From Xiphias gladius (Eukaryota; Chordata; Actinopteri; Istiophoriformes; Xiphiidae): DNA of 64,000 nucleotides. The position numbers were made by a program, and so were the translations under genes. The DNA lies in contig NC_053418.1 of assembly GCF_016859285.1 (NCBI RefSeq), forward strand, positions 23,057,829 to 23,121,828, written 5' to 3'. Of this stretch, positions 26,676-58,500 are shown piece after piece. Under the pieces are notes generated by a model. It did no database searches, was not told where the DNA came from, and saw nothing but the letters and a program-made list of their open reading frames with translations. Each line of letters begins with the position of its first letter. Within the stretch, counting starts at the first letter, position 1.

Positions 26676-27056
26676 TGTACAGATGGGGGACAAATTAAAG
26701 GAAGAATGTGGAAAAAAAGTGGAGAAACAGGATGACAATGCCCCCATCCATAGGGGTCACTGAATGGTTTGATAAGTATGAAAATGATGTGAATCATATG
26801 CTACGGCCTCGTAGTCACCAAGTCTCAACCCAATTGAAGGCCTATGAGAGATTTTGGACTGATGTGTTAGACAGCTCTCTCAACCACCATCATCAAAACA
26901 CCAAATTAAGGAATATCTTTTGGAAGAATGTTCATCCCTCCAGCAGAGAGACTTGGAGAATCAATGCCGAGGCACATTGAGGCTGTTCTGGTGGCCGCAG
27001 CACCTTACTAAGACACTTTATGTTGGTTTTTCCTTCAATTTCTCACCCGTCTGTAT
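26676..27056 (+). mobile_element. internally deleted Tc1-like transposon
   Basis: Ends form an imperfect inverted repeat: acagatgggggacaaattaa (26679-26698) pairs with the complement of ttaatttctcacccgtctgt-like sequence at 27030-27054. In between is only the C-terminal part of a Tc1-type transposase, in shifted frames: remnants of DVNHM, SLNPIE and the SSKHQ-LREYLLEE region are readable at 26775-26980. The catalytic N-terminal part is missing, so it is a non-autonomous relic. Confidence 0.7.
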
Positions 27057-28144
27057 TTCTGAAATCTCTTCAATGTCAAGGTGTTGGTGCATGTGTCCTG
27101 CGAACATCATGTCTTGAATATGAAAACGATGGCACTTTGTTTGGCCAAATGATAGGGAGACACTAAGGACTAATGATGGTGACGTGTTAAGTGTATGAGG
27201 AAGAAAAAAATACGTTTTATTGAAGCCCAAGCAGTTATACAGGCTTTAATGTAAGTTACATATACACACACACAAGTTTTTGCTATTGCTGCAAAGCTAA
27301 TATTAGGATTAACAGCAGTTTACTTACCAGTCTTTACGCACTACTTTTTCATCCTCTCATGTTGGACTGAGGACAGACTGGAAGCTACAGTGACTCCCTA
27401 TTGCAAAGTGGTATTAGGAGAAGACACTGGCCATGGCTAGCTGGTCAGCATGCTATCTTCAGTAAAAGGAAGGAAGTAAGTGTTAGAAATACAAGCAGAA
27501 CAAGAGTTACCATTTGCAATGCTTTCCACAGCTCTTGGTGAGTAAAGGAATGAAGTCTGATGTCGAACTTGCAACATTTCTTCAACACTGGTAACTAAAC
27601 TTCTGTTAATTCCAACGTTGGCTATGTAGCAATAGCAAAAACTTGCACATACAGAACCACTTTTAATTACTGTTGACATGAAGAGCTGAAAGCTGTATAA
27701 AGACACATTCTAGGATTTAACCTGAAAACCTGTATAAACTTATTTATAGAGCACAGAACTGTAAATAACAATCTGTATGAACATTACCAGAACACTGCCC
27801 AGTAATTTTGCCACAGGAACAATGGCTAAAAAGCATTTAAATCTTTAAGTCAGAACTTTGCAAACCATGGGCCAGTACTAATTTCAAACTTAACTGTTAC
27901 ACATTTGTTTAGACTTGAAATTAAAAAATGCTTATACTAATATGCCACACATATCTAAATTATTTCAGTGATGCAATACAATGTTACCTTCATGAGAAGA
28001 GTTAGCTTTTTGTTTTTCTTTTCTTTTTTTTCTTTAAATCATGGTGTGAAATGATAAGCAGCCTTCTGGGAAACATCTGTAGTACTAAAGGATTATTCAC
28101 AATCCCCGGAGGAAATCTTAGGACTTTAAAGTCCTAGGTGCCAC

Positions 28145-28259
28145 ATGTCAATAATGAAGCCCTCATTTATTCAAATGAGTTGTTTGTCATTCGTGTCTTT
28201 CACCACAGCTGGTTTTGCTGTGACCTGTGCAGTTTGTTTGTGGCTGTGACTGCTGCAGC
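28145..28259 (-). other. piwil2: piwil2 3' untranslated region
   Basis: A short 3'UTR between the TGA stop (28260-28262) and a minus-strand AATAAA (28166-28171), with cleavage expected near 28145. Confidence 0.55.
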
Positions 28260-46861
<18,602 letters not shown>

Positions 46862-46897
46862 TCAGTCAACGTCGGATACCACCAGTTGATGGACTAA

Positions 46898-48013
46898 CTG
46901 TAGGGAACAACCCATGGGATAAAAGTTAGCAGTACATCTCATTTTCTTATACAACCAAAGGAATTGGTGAGTCTATGTTAGATAGCATGGGTTATAGTTT
47001 AATGGTAGTAATAACAGACTACACCAAACTTGGTGTAGGGTTGAATTCTGATTGTCCTAGCCAAGCTCTAACTTACCCAACTACAAGCTTGAATAACATT
47101 ATCATTTCAGCTCTCATTTACTATCAATACGTCTTCTAATGAAGCACACTGTATAGACAACAAAAACGAGTAAACATTATACTCAGTTTCTGCATGCATC
47201 ATCAAAATGCGACTAAATATTACAATATATGTATAAAAACATCTTCTCATTAAGAAAGACTGGGTCTCCAACAGGTACAGAAAGATGTAAAGCACAAGGG
47301 ACAGCTTTATGTTATGTAACTATAACATTATTAGTGAAGTGACAAAATGCATTTAATTGTTTAACATCTGCCAAAAATACCATTGTGGTTGCAAGAAGAG
47401 ATATATAACTAAAAAAACAAACAAACAAACCAACAAAAACTGTCATTTTTTTTTGTTAGTGTGGTGCACAGTTAATGTTAACAATGAAGAAAAAAGTGGT
47501 CACTTTATATGACAAATTTACTTTTACAAAAGTCAAATGTTTCGTTCTAAAACAAGTTTATTGATATGAAAGGAATCTGTATCTGTTGTAAAATGGGAGT
47601 GCGTTGATAATAATATTACTGGGTTGTCTAATTAGCTTACTCGAGATGATGGCACATTACTTAACCAGGTTGCCCTTATCTTCATCAAAGTACTTCTAAA
47701 ACTTCACGAAAACCTAATTCATGCTATCTGTCCTTTCATTCACTTGTTAACTCAGTTAATATTACTAGACATAAACAGTTATGTCAATCCTTCGACAAAA
47801 TACCCTGCAGTTAACTACAATTAGCAGTAGCTAGCTAGCCTAACTGTAACAGGCGTTGAAGAAAATGACGCAGCTAAGGCTGACAACCACTAGCTAGCAA
47901 TTAAATACAACGGGAACACTTCCAGGAAACTCAGCAAGTTTTCTGCAAACACTAATAGTTGTTAAAGCTACCAAATAAGAACTAATTTTTAATTTGGCGG
48001 GTGCGTCTCTTAC
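46898..48013 (-). other. piwil2: piwil2 5'UTR intron
   Basis: The minus strand has a strong donor (...CACTAG then GTAAGA at 48013/48014) and a good acceptor (...CCCTACAG at 46898-46905, exon from 46897), 36 nt upstream of the start codon. This implies a non-coding first exon ending at 48014. Confidence 0.6.
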
Positions 48014-48120
48014 CTAGTGCTAGGCGCCAATTCACTCCGCACTAAATGTATCCAAGGCACTAACTGAAGGGTTGACCAATGGTATCTGCCCTCCTATACC
48101 CTTATTGGATAATCAATCAA
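48014..48120 (-). promoter_or_regulatory. piwil2: probable piwil2 non-coding exon 1 and core promoter
   Basis: The non-coding exon probably begins near 48050-48060. Upstream of it a minus-strand CCAAT (attgg at 48104-48108) and a plus-strand ccaat (48076-48080) flank the likely start. I see no TATA box. Start position is inferred. Confidence 0.4.
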
Positions 48121-51100
48121 GATAGTGCAGAAAGGCATTGGTTTACTGCACCTGTCAATCTTTTACTTTCAATGTACACGACACTGGGGAATGTTGTTTT
48201 GTCGCCCGCCTGTGTCCTCAGGTGTACAACACCTTGAGCAGTCCAATGCAATGGGCAATCCGTGTCACGTTTCATGACAGCAACATGATGTCAGTTGTCT
48301 GTTGATGTCAGTGACCTGCATGTCCTGTAACAGACTTTTTAATGCGGACTCATGAGGTGAAGTCCTGGTTGCTCCCATGGAACAATTCAATAAAAATCAA
48401 ATGATTCAATCTTGATATTACAAAAAGAAATGCAATCAAACTGAAATAACGGGCAAAACAAGAGAACAGAAACACTGAACTCAGGTAAAGCATTATTGTG
48501 TGTTGGGAATATATATACCTATATACATTAGATAGAATTTCTATTATTAAAATCTTTCCACTGGATTTTTTCTGAGCTGTTATTCAGTAGTGGCCAATTA
48601 CGACCCACTAAAGTCACTGGGGAATATTACGTATTTTTAAGCAGTTTTGAGTAGGTGGATAATATGTTTGACAAGCTCAACCATATGATGCCATTATCTC
48701 GAAGCTCGTTATTCACAAATTGTCACACATTCAGCCAATTATGTCTGTGGTCTATAAAACACATTTAAATGGGCTCGCTGGTTGGTTAAAAGGGTGCCCT
48801 TTTGTAGGGGTTTCTTTTTCAATAGGGGTTGTGGCTCTGGCCTACACAAAATAAATCATGAGCCATGTTCATATTTAAAACACTTGAGACAACGTGAACA
48901 ACTGTGTGATTAGAGCAAACTTGGGTACAAGCGGGCGGTCCCTCCTGAAACAGTTTTTAGTCTTTTGTCTTTTAGTATTTGCTGTGTATGTCACAGCCAT
49001 TGATGGCATTCATAAGGAATTACTAACAATGGCAAGTTTGACGAATCTTGGCTTTCACTAACTGTCTCATTTCAGAACAATGAACATTTATTTTCGATCC
49101 AAAAAGGCATGACTAAAAAGATAATCATAATGAAAAGATGCTTCACCAGCTACTCAAGGTCAGCTGCTGAAATGAGCATAGCTTTGTGTCTCTTTGCTAT
49201 ATATATTAAAAAAAAATGATAAGAATGTCAGTGGAGTAGGTCTAACATTCTTAAAAGTCCAAAAGCCAGCAGAGCTTTGGTTTTCAGGTCACTAGTCAGG
49301 CATATTTGTAATTAGTCTTAGACTCCTTTGAAATAAACAGGAAAACGCTCCCAGAGGCATTGAGACGATGACTTTGTCCTCAGAACTGGTCTCTGCAGGG
49401 ATAAATTAATCACTCTTCCGGAAAGTAAACATTCTTCTAGTCCTTTTATATTAACTACAGTTTTTCGGGGAGTGACTTGATGGTCACTTTGGTGGCGTTT
49501 CACTGCTTTCAGATAAACTCTTCTGGGGTCATCGTATAAGAATTTAAGGAGAAAAAATTAATAGTAGTTATATAGATAGTTCATTATTGATTGTTGAAAA
49601 ATGTCTTTCCTATTTTATTTATTTATTTTTTTAAGTCAGTTGTCAACACACTCCGTTTCATCCTTGGTGCCATCACATAAACAACAAAAACTACAAGGGA
49701 ACCTGACGGGTCCTGTAAATGATTTGGGTTTTCAGGGAGGCAGTGCCATCTATTGACATGTTGAGGTAACTCTAACAGATTTTCAAATCAAATTGCCCTT
49801 CATGATAAATGTCAACAGTGCCAACATCAGTATCTGGTCAGTTTGACAGCAGCAATCAATAAATTAAGCGTGATGTGTGGACAGTTGAAATTTGTGTCAA
49901 TATAGGAACATTTACGCCTAATTGTATATTGACTCACTACTCACTGTACACGTGACTACATGTGAACAAGAGCCTCAGCAAAATGTAGACGTAAAACTGT
50001 GTAGCTAATAACTTCTCAGCAGGAAGGTTTTATGTTATTCTAATTCGAGCAAGCCTTGTTTCAGATTCATGAGGGGTAATCAGCAATCAGTAAGTATTTA
50101 TATGAGAATAAACTTCTCAGCCCAGAGGAGCTTGAGGTGTTTGTAACGTTGTATTTAGACCCCCTGCACCTGGAATGATCTGGATAGGCCCAGAGATGTG
50201 CCTGTGAGCAAGGAATGTCCACTCTTACTGTCTCAGTGGCCAACAGCAGAGATTTTGTGGGTGTGAGAATGTTGCACATTAATAATATAAATCCGGTTCA
50301 GCATGCTCATTCAGCAGACCCAACTCCTTGGATAAATAAAGAAAATTTGAAAACCCCTATCCCCTGTAGTAATTAGTCTGCTCGCCCACCTCACTGGAAC
50401 TGACAAACTGTCATGTTTGCTTCTTTCTTATGTGCATTTTGTAACTTCGCCCTATTTTGACTCATCATTCTGCCTGGAGCTTCTCAGTTTGACCATTGTA
50501 AATAAAAGATAAACAATAAAACTTTAGTCTTCAGATCACCAACCCCACCAAACATTATTTGAAATAAACATAGGAGAGTCCTCAAAGCAGTGAACTAAAA
50601 AAAGATTCAATTCAAATGCAGTGCGAACATTATATACATTTGCCAGGCACTTTTTTTTCAAAGCAACTTACAGTTTTCTAACATATACAAACACACAAAT
50701 TAGGAACTCAGTGTCTTGCCATTTAATAATTGGACATGAAGGAAGAAAGGTTGAACCACAAACTCTTTTTATATGCCAAATTTTTTCTACCACCTGGTAA
50801 ATGACATACTGTAGGTTTTACACGTCACAATACAACCTATACTGTTAAAGCTTTAGGTATATATAATTAGACTAATCTTCAGATACAAATGGCAAGCTTT
50901 CCTAAAGATACAGTGAAAGAGTGTTGATACAGTTATGATATCAGAAGAGAAACATGCAGATCTTTGCGAAATCATTATGACCTGTTTAGGTTATTGTCAC
51001 AATTTCATTACCTGTACTTATTCATGATAAATTATGAAACAAAATTAAAGTTTGTACACTAAAAAAAGAACCAACGCTAATTTTGAGATACTTCGAACTA

Positions 51101-54100
51101 AAAGACATAAACTCAACAAAGAGATTCTGACTGTTGAAACATATGGCATTTTGTTTGATAGTAAAGTGGGAATTTGTCATTTGAGCACTAAAACTCATTT
51201 AATAATCAACTTCTACGTTATTTTTCAAGGCAATTTTAATAAGGTTTCATTATCATATCAGTCATATGATTATTACTTAAACATCTCACCAGCATCACTC
51301 ATGGTCACCAGCAATATTATGTAACAGGGATGAAAGTATGGAAACAGTAAAAGAAGAAAAGCCAAGAAACAAATAATGATATAAAAGCTAAAGAGACAGA
51401 ACACCCCCATTTTTCCAGTTTTTAATGAAATTTAAGCAGTTCAAGTCCAATGAATAAACTTAAGTGGTACAAAGATCAGCGATAAACTGCCCGAGGTAAA
51501 AAAAAAGGTTTAGGTCACCAAAAACTGAAAAATCATGTACATTTCATACAAATCCAGCCTTTTTCAGTTATTAAGAAATCGGTTAAGTTACAGCTTTCCC
51601 GAAGCAATGAAGTAAATGAATGTGAACAGTTCCTACAGGGTCCCTAACTTTTGGTGATCACTTATAAACCCTCTGTCTGTACAAAGGCAGTGTTGGAACA
51701 AACTGTGTTACTACACCCTCTGATGTATTATTAGGACAATACTGAACTGCGGGAAGTAGAACTGTATGTTGCTATTAGAATGGTGAGAAAAAGACAAGTA
51801 AAAAAAGGAAGACAGACTGGACGGTGAATTTAAGGGATGGCAGAGCAGCACGGAACCCAGACCTAAACCCCATGGAGCTGGTTTGGGATGAACTAGACAA
51901 AAGGTGAAAGCAAAGCAACCTGCAAGTGCAACACATTTGTGAGAACTTCTGCAACAGTGTTGGGACGAACTTTCTGAGCAATATTAGATTTCCATTGTAG
52001 GAAGAACGACACAAGTGAGTTCGGCTGCTGTATGAGTCAAACATTTAGATGAAATTTAGTTCAACCAGAGGATTCTATGATTCCTTGTTTTTAAATCTTT
52101 ATTATTTATTCGTTATATGCTTAAATTTCAGAAACACTGAGACATTACATTAGGATGTAAATTACAACAACTGGAAAAATTGAGGTGCTCTAAAACTTTT
52201 GACTGGCAGTGTAAACATGTATTGACTAATGTTTTTGCTAATGGACCTATTAGGATGTTGTTGTTCTTTTTAAATAAATGACGTGACCTTTTCCTTTGTA
52301 CTGCTGTAGGTATTTAAAAAACTTATTCTGACTTTCTAAGACATAACCTAGAATTAGCTTTTCTGATCTGAAAAAAAAAAAATCACACCACAAGTTTTTA
52401 GGAGTTCTACTCTTTTAGACATTACATTTCCTTAAGATTAGACTTTCTAACACAGACAGTTCCATTTAGGTTCAGCACTACACTGATATAGCTACATTGA
52501 TGCACAGCTTGATTTTGATGTGTGACCTTGTCACAAACATAAAATAACAGTTTATCTTAGCTGTGGCTCTGAGTAAACAAAGGCCGATAAATATATGCAT
52601 GAGGATAAGGTGTTGTTGAGATAAAGGGGTTTAGGACAACACAAGCAGCTGCATGGCTTCTCTAGTAAGCTGAAAAACGAAAAAATGAGCAAAAGTAGCA
52701 GAATCAAACTTATTTAAGTTATATGAATAAAGCTTATACCGCTATCTGCAAGAAAACGCCTGTTGGTTTTACAATTATTGTCATTTGAAAGTGATCACCC
52801 CTGCAAGTTCAGCACTGGGTCGCACACAGATCCTCTCTGTGTTTTCATCAGTCATTACTGTGGTCAGGTATTTCTGAAACAAATGTTTTTTTCTATTCTG
52901 CTCCTTGCGTTCATTTTCTTGTCATGATGAAATTACCTGCCAAGAAGAACAAGAAAAACAATGTTTATCTCCCCACGGTCTTTGAAGAGGGAAAATCTCC
53001 ACTGGTCTACCTTCCGCTGTGATCTACATCTGAAGAACAACCATTTCATTTCAACCGACTGACTGATAACGTTATGCCAATCCAAGTCAAAGGCACAGAT
53101 GGGCTAAAGATTGACATAGTCAGCAGCATAACCTGTCATGTCTAATCCAGCATGTCCGGATAAGACCCGAAGGTTTGCATTGGCAGTGTGTTATGAAAAT
53201 TAAACATCAGAAAATGACTGACATGTTGGCGTAATTACAGGTCAAAATGTGAAACCCGATGGCAGCCTGCATCATTCCTGTGAAACAACATGTTTACTTC
53301 AAGTTTTGGGTTCATTAAGATTCTTACTACCCAATTAGATGGGATCCGGGGCGTGCGAGCATCAATCACATGGACTCACATGGGGCTTGTTTACTGGACA
53401 GAGTCTTAGTAACATGACATCCAAACAGGCCACCGGGGATTTTGGCAGCGAGGGGGATCAAAACATGCTTTATGTTTTGAGGTCATTTTCTGTAACTGAT
53501 TCAAATTGGCTTTCACTTCTGACTCACCACACCACAGTTCTGTTAAAGGAGCACGGAGATCTGCATTTCCAGCTGTATCTGTTTGGAAACCTGGTTTCAC
53601 CCAAGTTTTACTGTCAAAGAATTAAATGAACGAGTAATGCTCGGCCATACACATTTGATGCCTGGAAGCAACACAGATTTAAACATAGTTACACCTGAAA
53701 GCATGGATGGATTACTGAATGGTCCGAGAAGGCCCCTGGCCCAGGGGCCCTCATACACGTCTGTGCTGTGACTCTCATTGTTTCAAGATCTCTCCATATC
53801 TGAATGCATGTTTTTGTGGTTGCCTCCACAGAGATGAAACAGCTGGATTAACTGTTAACAGTTTGTATCTGATTTTAGACTCTCTTTTCATGCTTTCTCC
53901 TAATAATCTGTCATTATTGCTCCCAAAGCAGGTGTAATCCATACCCGTTTAACCCCTCTTATTACAAGACCCGCAGAAGGGCTGAAAGCGACAGTGACGT
54001 ACTGACAGGTTGGTTTGAATAAACCCCGTAGGCTTGCCTTAGAAGCCTTCCCCCCTGGAAACCTGACCCATCTTCTCTGACATCGACACATGGGTCCTTA

Positions 54101-54950
54101 GTTTAAATGGGACACATTTCCCTGACAGCAGGAGGCGTTGCAGAAACTGCCAGTGGTCACAGGCATTCATCTGATGTGACAATCATTACTGACCTGTCTG
54201 TCAGACTAAAGAGCAGGTAATGGTGAGTAAAAGGCCAAGGCTGTGGTGGCTCACATCAGAAGGGTTGAGGGTAGCAGCTGTGACAGGCTGTGGAGGGGGG
54301 TTGAAAGAAAAGCTGCACTGGCCCCTCCAGAGCCAGAGGGGACAAACACACCACAGCTGCCTGGATGAGGATACAAGCAGCCCAGAGTCCTGAGAAGCTT
54401 TCCCATATGTCACTTCTGTCTCCCAACATCATCACCGGAGCTGGATTTTCTCTTTTGATTTGTCTTCAGTGCTTTAATTTGAGGGGCCAGGGCAACCACG
54501 AAAAGCACCGTCACATGGCAGTAGAAAATAATATTGTCCACTGCAAGAGAAAATGCACTTTTAGTCAAGCGGCGTTGCTTTTGTGAGATATTCTATTTAT
54601 AATCAGGTGCTCTTTCCTCCTCCAAAAAAGGCTGGGCTGACTTATCTCTTAAGTGCCGCATGTGTCCAGTTAGTAGGCTGTCTGTGCGTGTTAAGTGGTG
54701 CGTCACTTGGTTAGATGTGGCTTGCGCAGCGCTTTACCCAAATAGTCCATTTTTCTCGGGGTAGTGCAGTGATAAAGAAAGGGCTTCTGGAGAGGCTAGA
54801 TTTAGATTCCGTAACTTTTTTTTTTCATTTCTTAGGTTTGGAGCAGAAGCTATTTTGCCCTCTAGGGACGGACCAGGCACCTATATAACATTTCTTTCAG
54901 ACGGATGATTCCTAAACAGGAAGCAGTCAAGAAGCCCTTTGAGTTGTTTG
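48121..54950. other. intergenic region between piwil2 and htr7
   Basis: About 6.8 kb separating two divergently transcribed genes. It holds one degenerate Tc1-like copy (51396-52213) and short low-complexity stretches. The part from about 53.3 kb to the htr7 start is less AT-rich and may contain htr7 regulatory DNA. I recognise no exon or RNA gene in it. Confidence 0.6.
51396..52213 (+). mobile_element. degenerate Tc1-like transposon
   Basis: The right end is intact (ctaaaacttttgactggcag followed by tgta, to 52213). The left end matches only from its inner part (catttttccagtttttaatg near 51408), so the outermost ~20 nt are lost or diverged. The interior carries the transposase C-terminus in + orientation: PDLNPMELVWDELDK (51858-51902), then broken frames. 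Inactive. Confidence 0.75.
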
Positions 54951-55095
54951 CAGCTCTGATGTGGTGCAGCCACAACAGCCTCAATCGAAAACCGCTGGAC
55001 AGGAGCCGATAGCAGTTTACACATCCAAATATGCGCGTAATTGGAGCGCACTGGCGAGGCGTCCCTGGCACCCCTACTGGGATAACGTTGTCGTG

Positions 55096-55562
55096 ATGTT
55101 CAATACTTCCGGGATTGACTTCACTTTTAACAAGAAAGAGGACATTTCCGAAGTTACCAATGGCAGCCTGCAGCTTCTCTACAACGTCCCCGTCACCATT
55201 AGTCCCACAGCCATGTGGAACGAGTCGTGCGGGGAGCAGCTGTTGGATTTCGGGCGCCCGGAGAAGATCATCATCGGGGTGATGCTGGCGATCATCACGG
55301 CGGTCACCGTGATGGGAAACACGCTGGTGGTGATCGCGGTGTGCGTGGTGAAGAAACTAAGGCAGCCTTCGAACTACCTTCTGGTGTCCCTAGCAGTGGC
55401 GGACCTGTCGGTGGCCATAGTTGTGATGCCGTTTGTGATAGTGACAGACCTCACCGGGGGCAAGTGGCTTTTTGGGGAGGTCTTCTGCAACATCTTCATC
55501 GGCATGGATGTAATGTGCTGCACTGCCTCCATCATGACCCTGTGTGTGATCAGCGTGGATAG
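55096..55562 (+). CDS. htr7: 5-hydroxytryptamine receptor 7, exon 1 (partial)
   Basis: Gs-coupled serotonin receptor of the plasma membrane. Start chosen at the first in-frame ATG (55096, G at -3); the frame is open further upstream but without an ATG. The extracellular N-terminus has N-glycosylation sequons (NTS, NGS, NES) and CGEQ as in mammalian HTR7. TM1 contains N75 (position 1.50), then KKLRQPSNYL, TM2 with D103 (2.50), GGKW before TM3, and TM3 with the aminergic D138 (3.32) in GMDVMCCTASIMTLCVIS. The exon ends inside the DR of the DRY motif (GAT AG then GTGAGT), the known first HTR7 intron position. It encodes 155 codons plus two bases. The rest is beyond the right edge. Which teleost htr7 copy this is cannot be settled here. 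Confidence 0.94.
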
Positions 55563-58500
55563 GTGAGTTTCAAAAGTTAGCAGCCGGACTCGAGCTGCTT
55601 GTCTCGTGAGGGCTGTCCTTTTCCAGCGGTACCGAAATTACGCACGCAGTGCGCCTTGCATTGAAATGACACGGAGGAGACAAATACAAGCTGCTCCAAC
55701 CCACTTAGGTACACTGAGGGTATGAACAGTTCAAGTGTCAAATGAAGTAATGAACTGTGATCTAAACGCATGAAATAACTGGGCGTTCTGCACCAGAGGA
55801 CGGCTTTTAAATGCCTTATTCCAGATCAACGGTTCCTCTGATTATCTGTGCGGTTGAAGCCACTGATCCAGAAAATGAATACGCAGACCATGATTAATTT
55901 GTAGCACCCTCGATTCATTTGCTTGGCCCGACCGGGGGCAGTGTTTCCTGCAATTAGCCTACGCTCTTAGGATCGGCGCCCTAGGACTTTGATACATGAT
56001 TTACCATCGTCCTACATTTCTGTTAAGTTCACAGAGGTCGAACGCGCTCTTTATTATTACAGCCCCATAACGATAAGACCAAATCAAAAACTGCTGGAAT
56101 TCACTTTACGCATCGTCCAGCAGCTCACCTCTGAGGAAGCTCAACTACAAATACTGTTTTTCTGTCTCACTACTTACATACATAATGTAAATATGGGGGT
56201 TACCACCCTGGTGTTTTGCATCAGCACACTGTTCCAAAATGACGCCCGACTGTGAGTCGCTTGAAATGCTACAGTTAAACTGGGGAAAGCAAGGCTTGAG
56301 CAATCACCCCCACCAATCAAGATCCATCAGGATCATCTGCACCTCAGGCATACTAGAGCTCTTTGGAGTCTCTGCTCATAATGCCACAGTGGAGCCTGAT
56401 AGCTTGTGACAAATGAGACATGTCCACTGCTCCCACTATAATCCACAATGAAATAAAAGGTGATTGGTGTTACTGTTCTGCCTCAGTAACCTTAATGGAG
56501 AAAAAAGCTCATTGTAGTATTGATGATCTGATTATTTCCTCCCACCTGCCAATCAGGCGTTATTGCCTCAGTGCATTGCACCCAGAACAATGCATGTGTC
56601 ATGCTCGTGCATGCGCCGTGCATGAGGAACTTCAGGACTATATGCTTGAGGAGCTAATGATATTATTGGAGGCAATGGATCAAAGATATCACAGTGTGAT
56701 ACACTTTGATTGCTCCAGTCAGCTGTGGTAAGGCTGACAGAGGTATGACTGTGTTTTGGGCTGGTTGGATAGGAGGTAACAAGATTAGTTGTAGTAAAGG
56801 CAGACAAGCCTGATGTAGGATTTGTGCGTCAACTGTGGCCACTCTGTCCTCAGTGAGGTCATGAGCTGGCCACCAGTATGAAACCAGTTACACATCCTTC
56901 TGCGGCACCATTCTGTAGAATTACATTTTTTCCATCTTAACCTCAGCAAATATACAAGGCCCCTCTTTGTCATCCAGTGGAGGATACATAAGCGGAAGTG
57001 TGGCAAACCAGCTTCGTCAGGTGGCTACAGTATATACTCAAAAAGGAAAAATGGACCGACCTGTGAGTGAGCACGTCTGAGAAGATAGAGTTGATGATTA
57101 ATTGTGTTACCCTTGAAATGAAAGCACGCACACCCACCAAACCACACCATTCTAGCAGAGCATGTCCCAGTCCCTCTGCCTTTTGCCAGGCGCAAGACTA
57201 AATTGAGAATTTAAAATAATGTGATGTCACTCTGGGATTATTTTCATCCCCACACAAGCTACAAAGACAGTTCTGTGAACTGTTTTCGCTGATCTCCATG
57301 AAAAGACTCATTTTAATTAAACACTGCAGAGTTTGGCATATGAGTCACAATGGGAATCATAGCAATAATTCATTAGGATGGGATTTGCCAATTAGAAACA
57401 TGATTAGCTGTAATTAGGGCTCTCTCGCTGTCGCCCAGGATTCCCAAGGACATGCGCTGTAATATGAAGCGGAAGAGTAGGGAGTGCTGCAAATAAGGCT
57501 CAGGATTGAACAGGTGTGTAGTGGTGGAGGTTAGGGGGTTAAACAGTCCCTGAAGACGAGGTGCTCCGCTGCAGAGAGGGGTGCTAATTGTCTCTTGGAG
57601 CGGCTTAAGGTTTACAGAGGAAATGCTGCACTGTATATGTATATATCATCCCGCAGTGACTTGACAGGCTTGACGTGGATGCCATCAGAGAGACTGGAAT
57701 CCTGTTGGAATAGAGTAACCGACATCCGCCATCCATACACGTTGACACAGGTTTAATCAATAACTACTGTTTGACTTAAATGCTCACAGTGATGAGTAAA
57801 CTTATACCTCATGTTGTAAAAAGGCGAATTTCTTGTCACAGGACACAGTGTGGCAAAATAATACTGTGGTTAAGGGGCATTTGTTAGGATGCATTTACCT
57901 GCATTTATTTAATTTAGCAAATGAAAGACCTAATAAATCAAAGTACTTCATCACAATAATGCAAAAATCATATAAAAATTCAATATGGCCACTAAACATT
58001 CCTGCTCATCGATTTGCAGCATTTTCCACAAATAGGCCTAAAACACTATATCGTCTTTGCACACACTTCTACTTAATATACGTATTATGAATCTAATGGA
58101 CATAAGAAACTACCTTTCAACTTTTTAAATAATAAACAGAATAATCCTACATCAATTCCAAATCTGAATGTCCAACCAATTGCCTCTTTTTCCCCCTGCA
58201 ATATGCTTGAAATGTCATCTTCTATAGTAGCAACTCCCCTTATAAAACTTGGTTTAGTAACCGTTCTCACACAATAACAGCAAGCTATTGGGATCACGTC
58301 TAGGTCATGTCAACATAACTGCAGAATGGTGGTATTGGTATTGATTTTGTACTGTATGTGGAAATGCTGATTTATGGCTGTGAAAGCCATGCTTATGGAT
58401 GAGTACCCATTCATCACTTCCATCCTCTTTAAGTGGGGATTCAACACTACAAATTGAAGCTAACACACCAAAGCATTGATCCAGTCACAGCAGAAAAGTC

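Larger units (their letters stand above)
25622..28144. other. intergenic region between the DRC4-like gene and piwil2
   Basis: About 2.5 kb. It holds the 5'UTR and promoter of the DRC4-like gene (next to 25622), the fragment gatcagccacaacattaaaacc near 25963 (part of a widespread teleost repeat), an AAT microsatellite (26166-26199) and a deleted Tc1-like element (26676-27056). Downstream of that to 28144 is AT-rich DNA without recognisable genes. Confidence 0.6.

Noticed and set aside
48121-54950. Search for a microRNA, tRNA or extra gene in the piwil2-htr7 gap
   Set aside because: No tRNA-like cloverleaf, convincing hairpin or conserved exon could be supported by reading alone; only a Tc1 relic stands out.
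54961-55095. Upstream extension of the htr7 frame starting at a GTG
   Set aside because: The frame is open but has no ATG. The first in-frame ATG is 55096, which has G at -3 and gives a normal-length 5-HT7 N-terminus.
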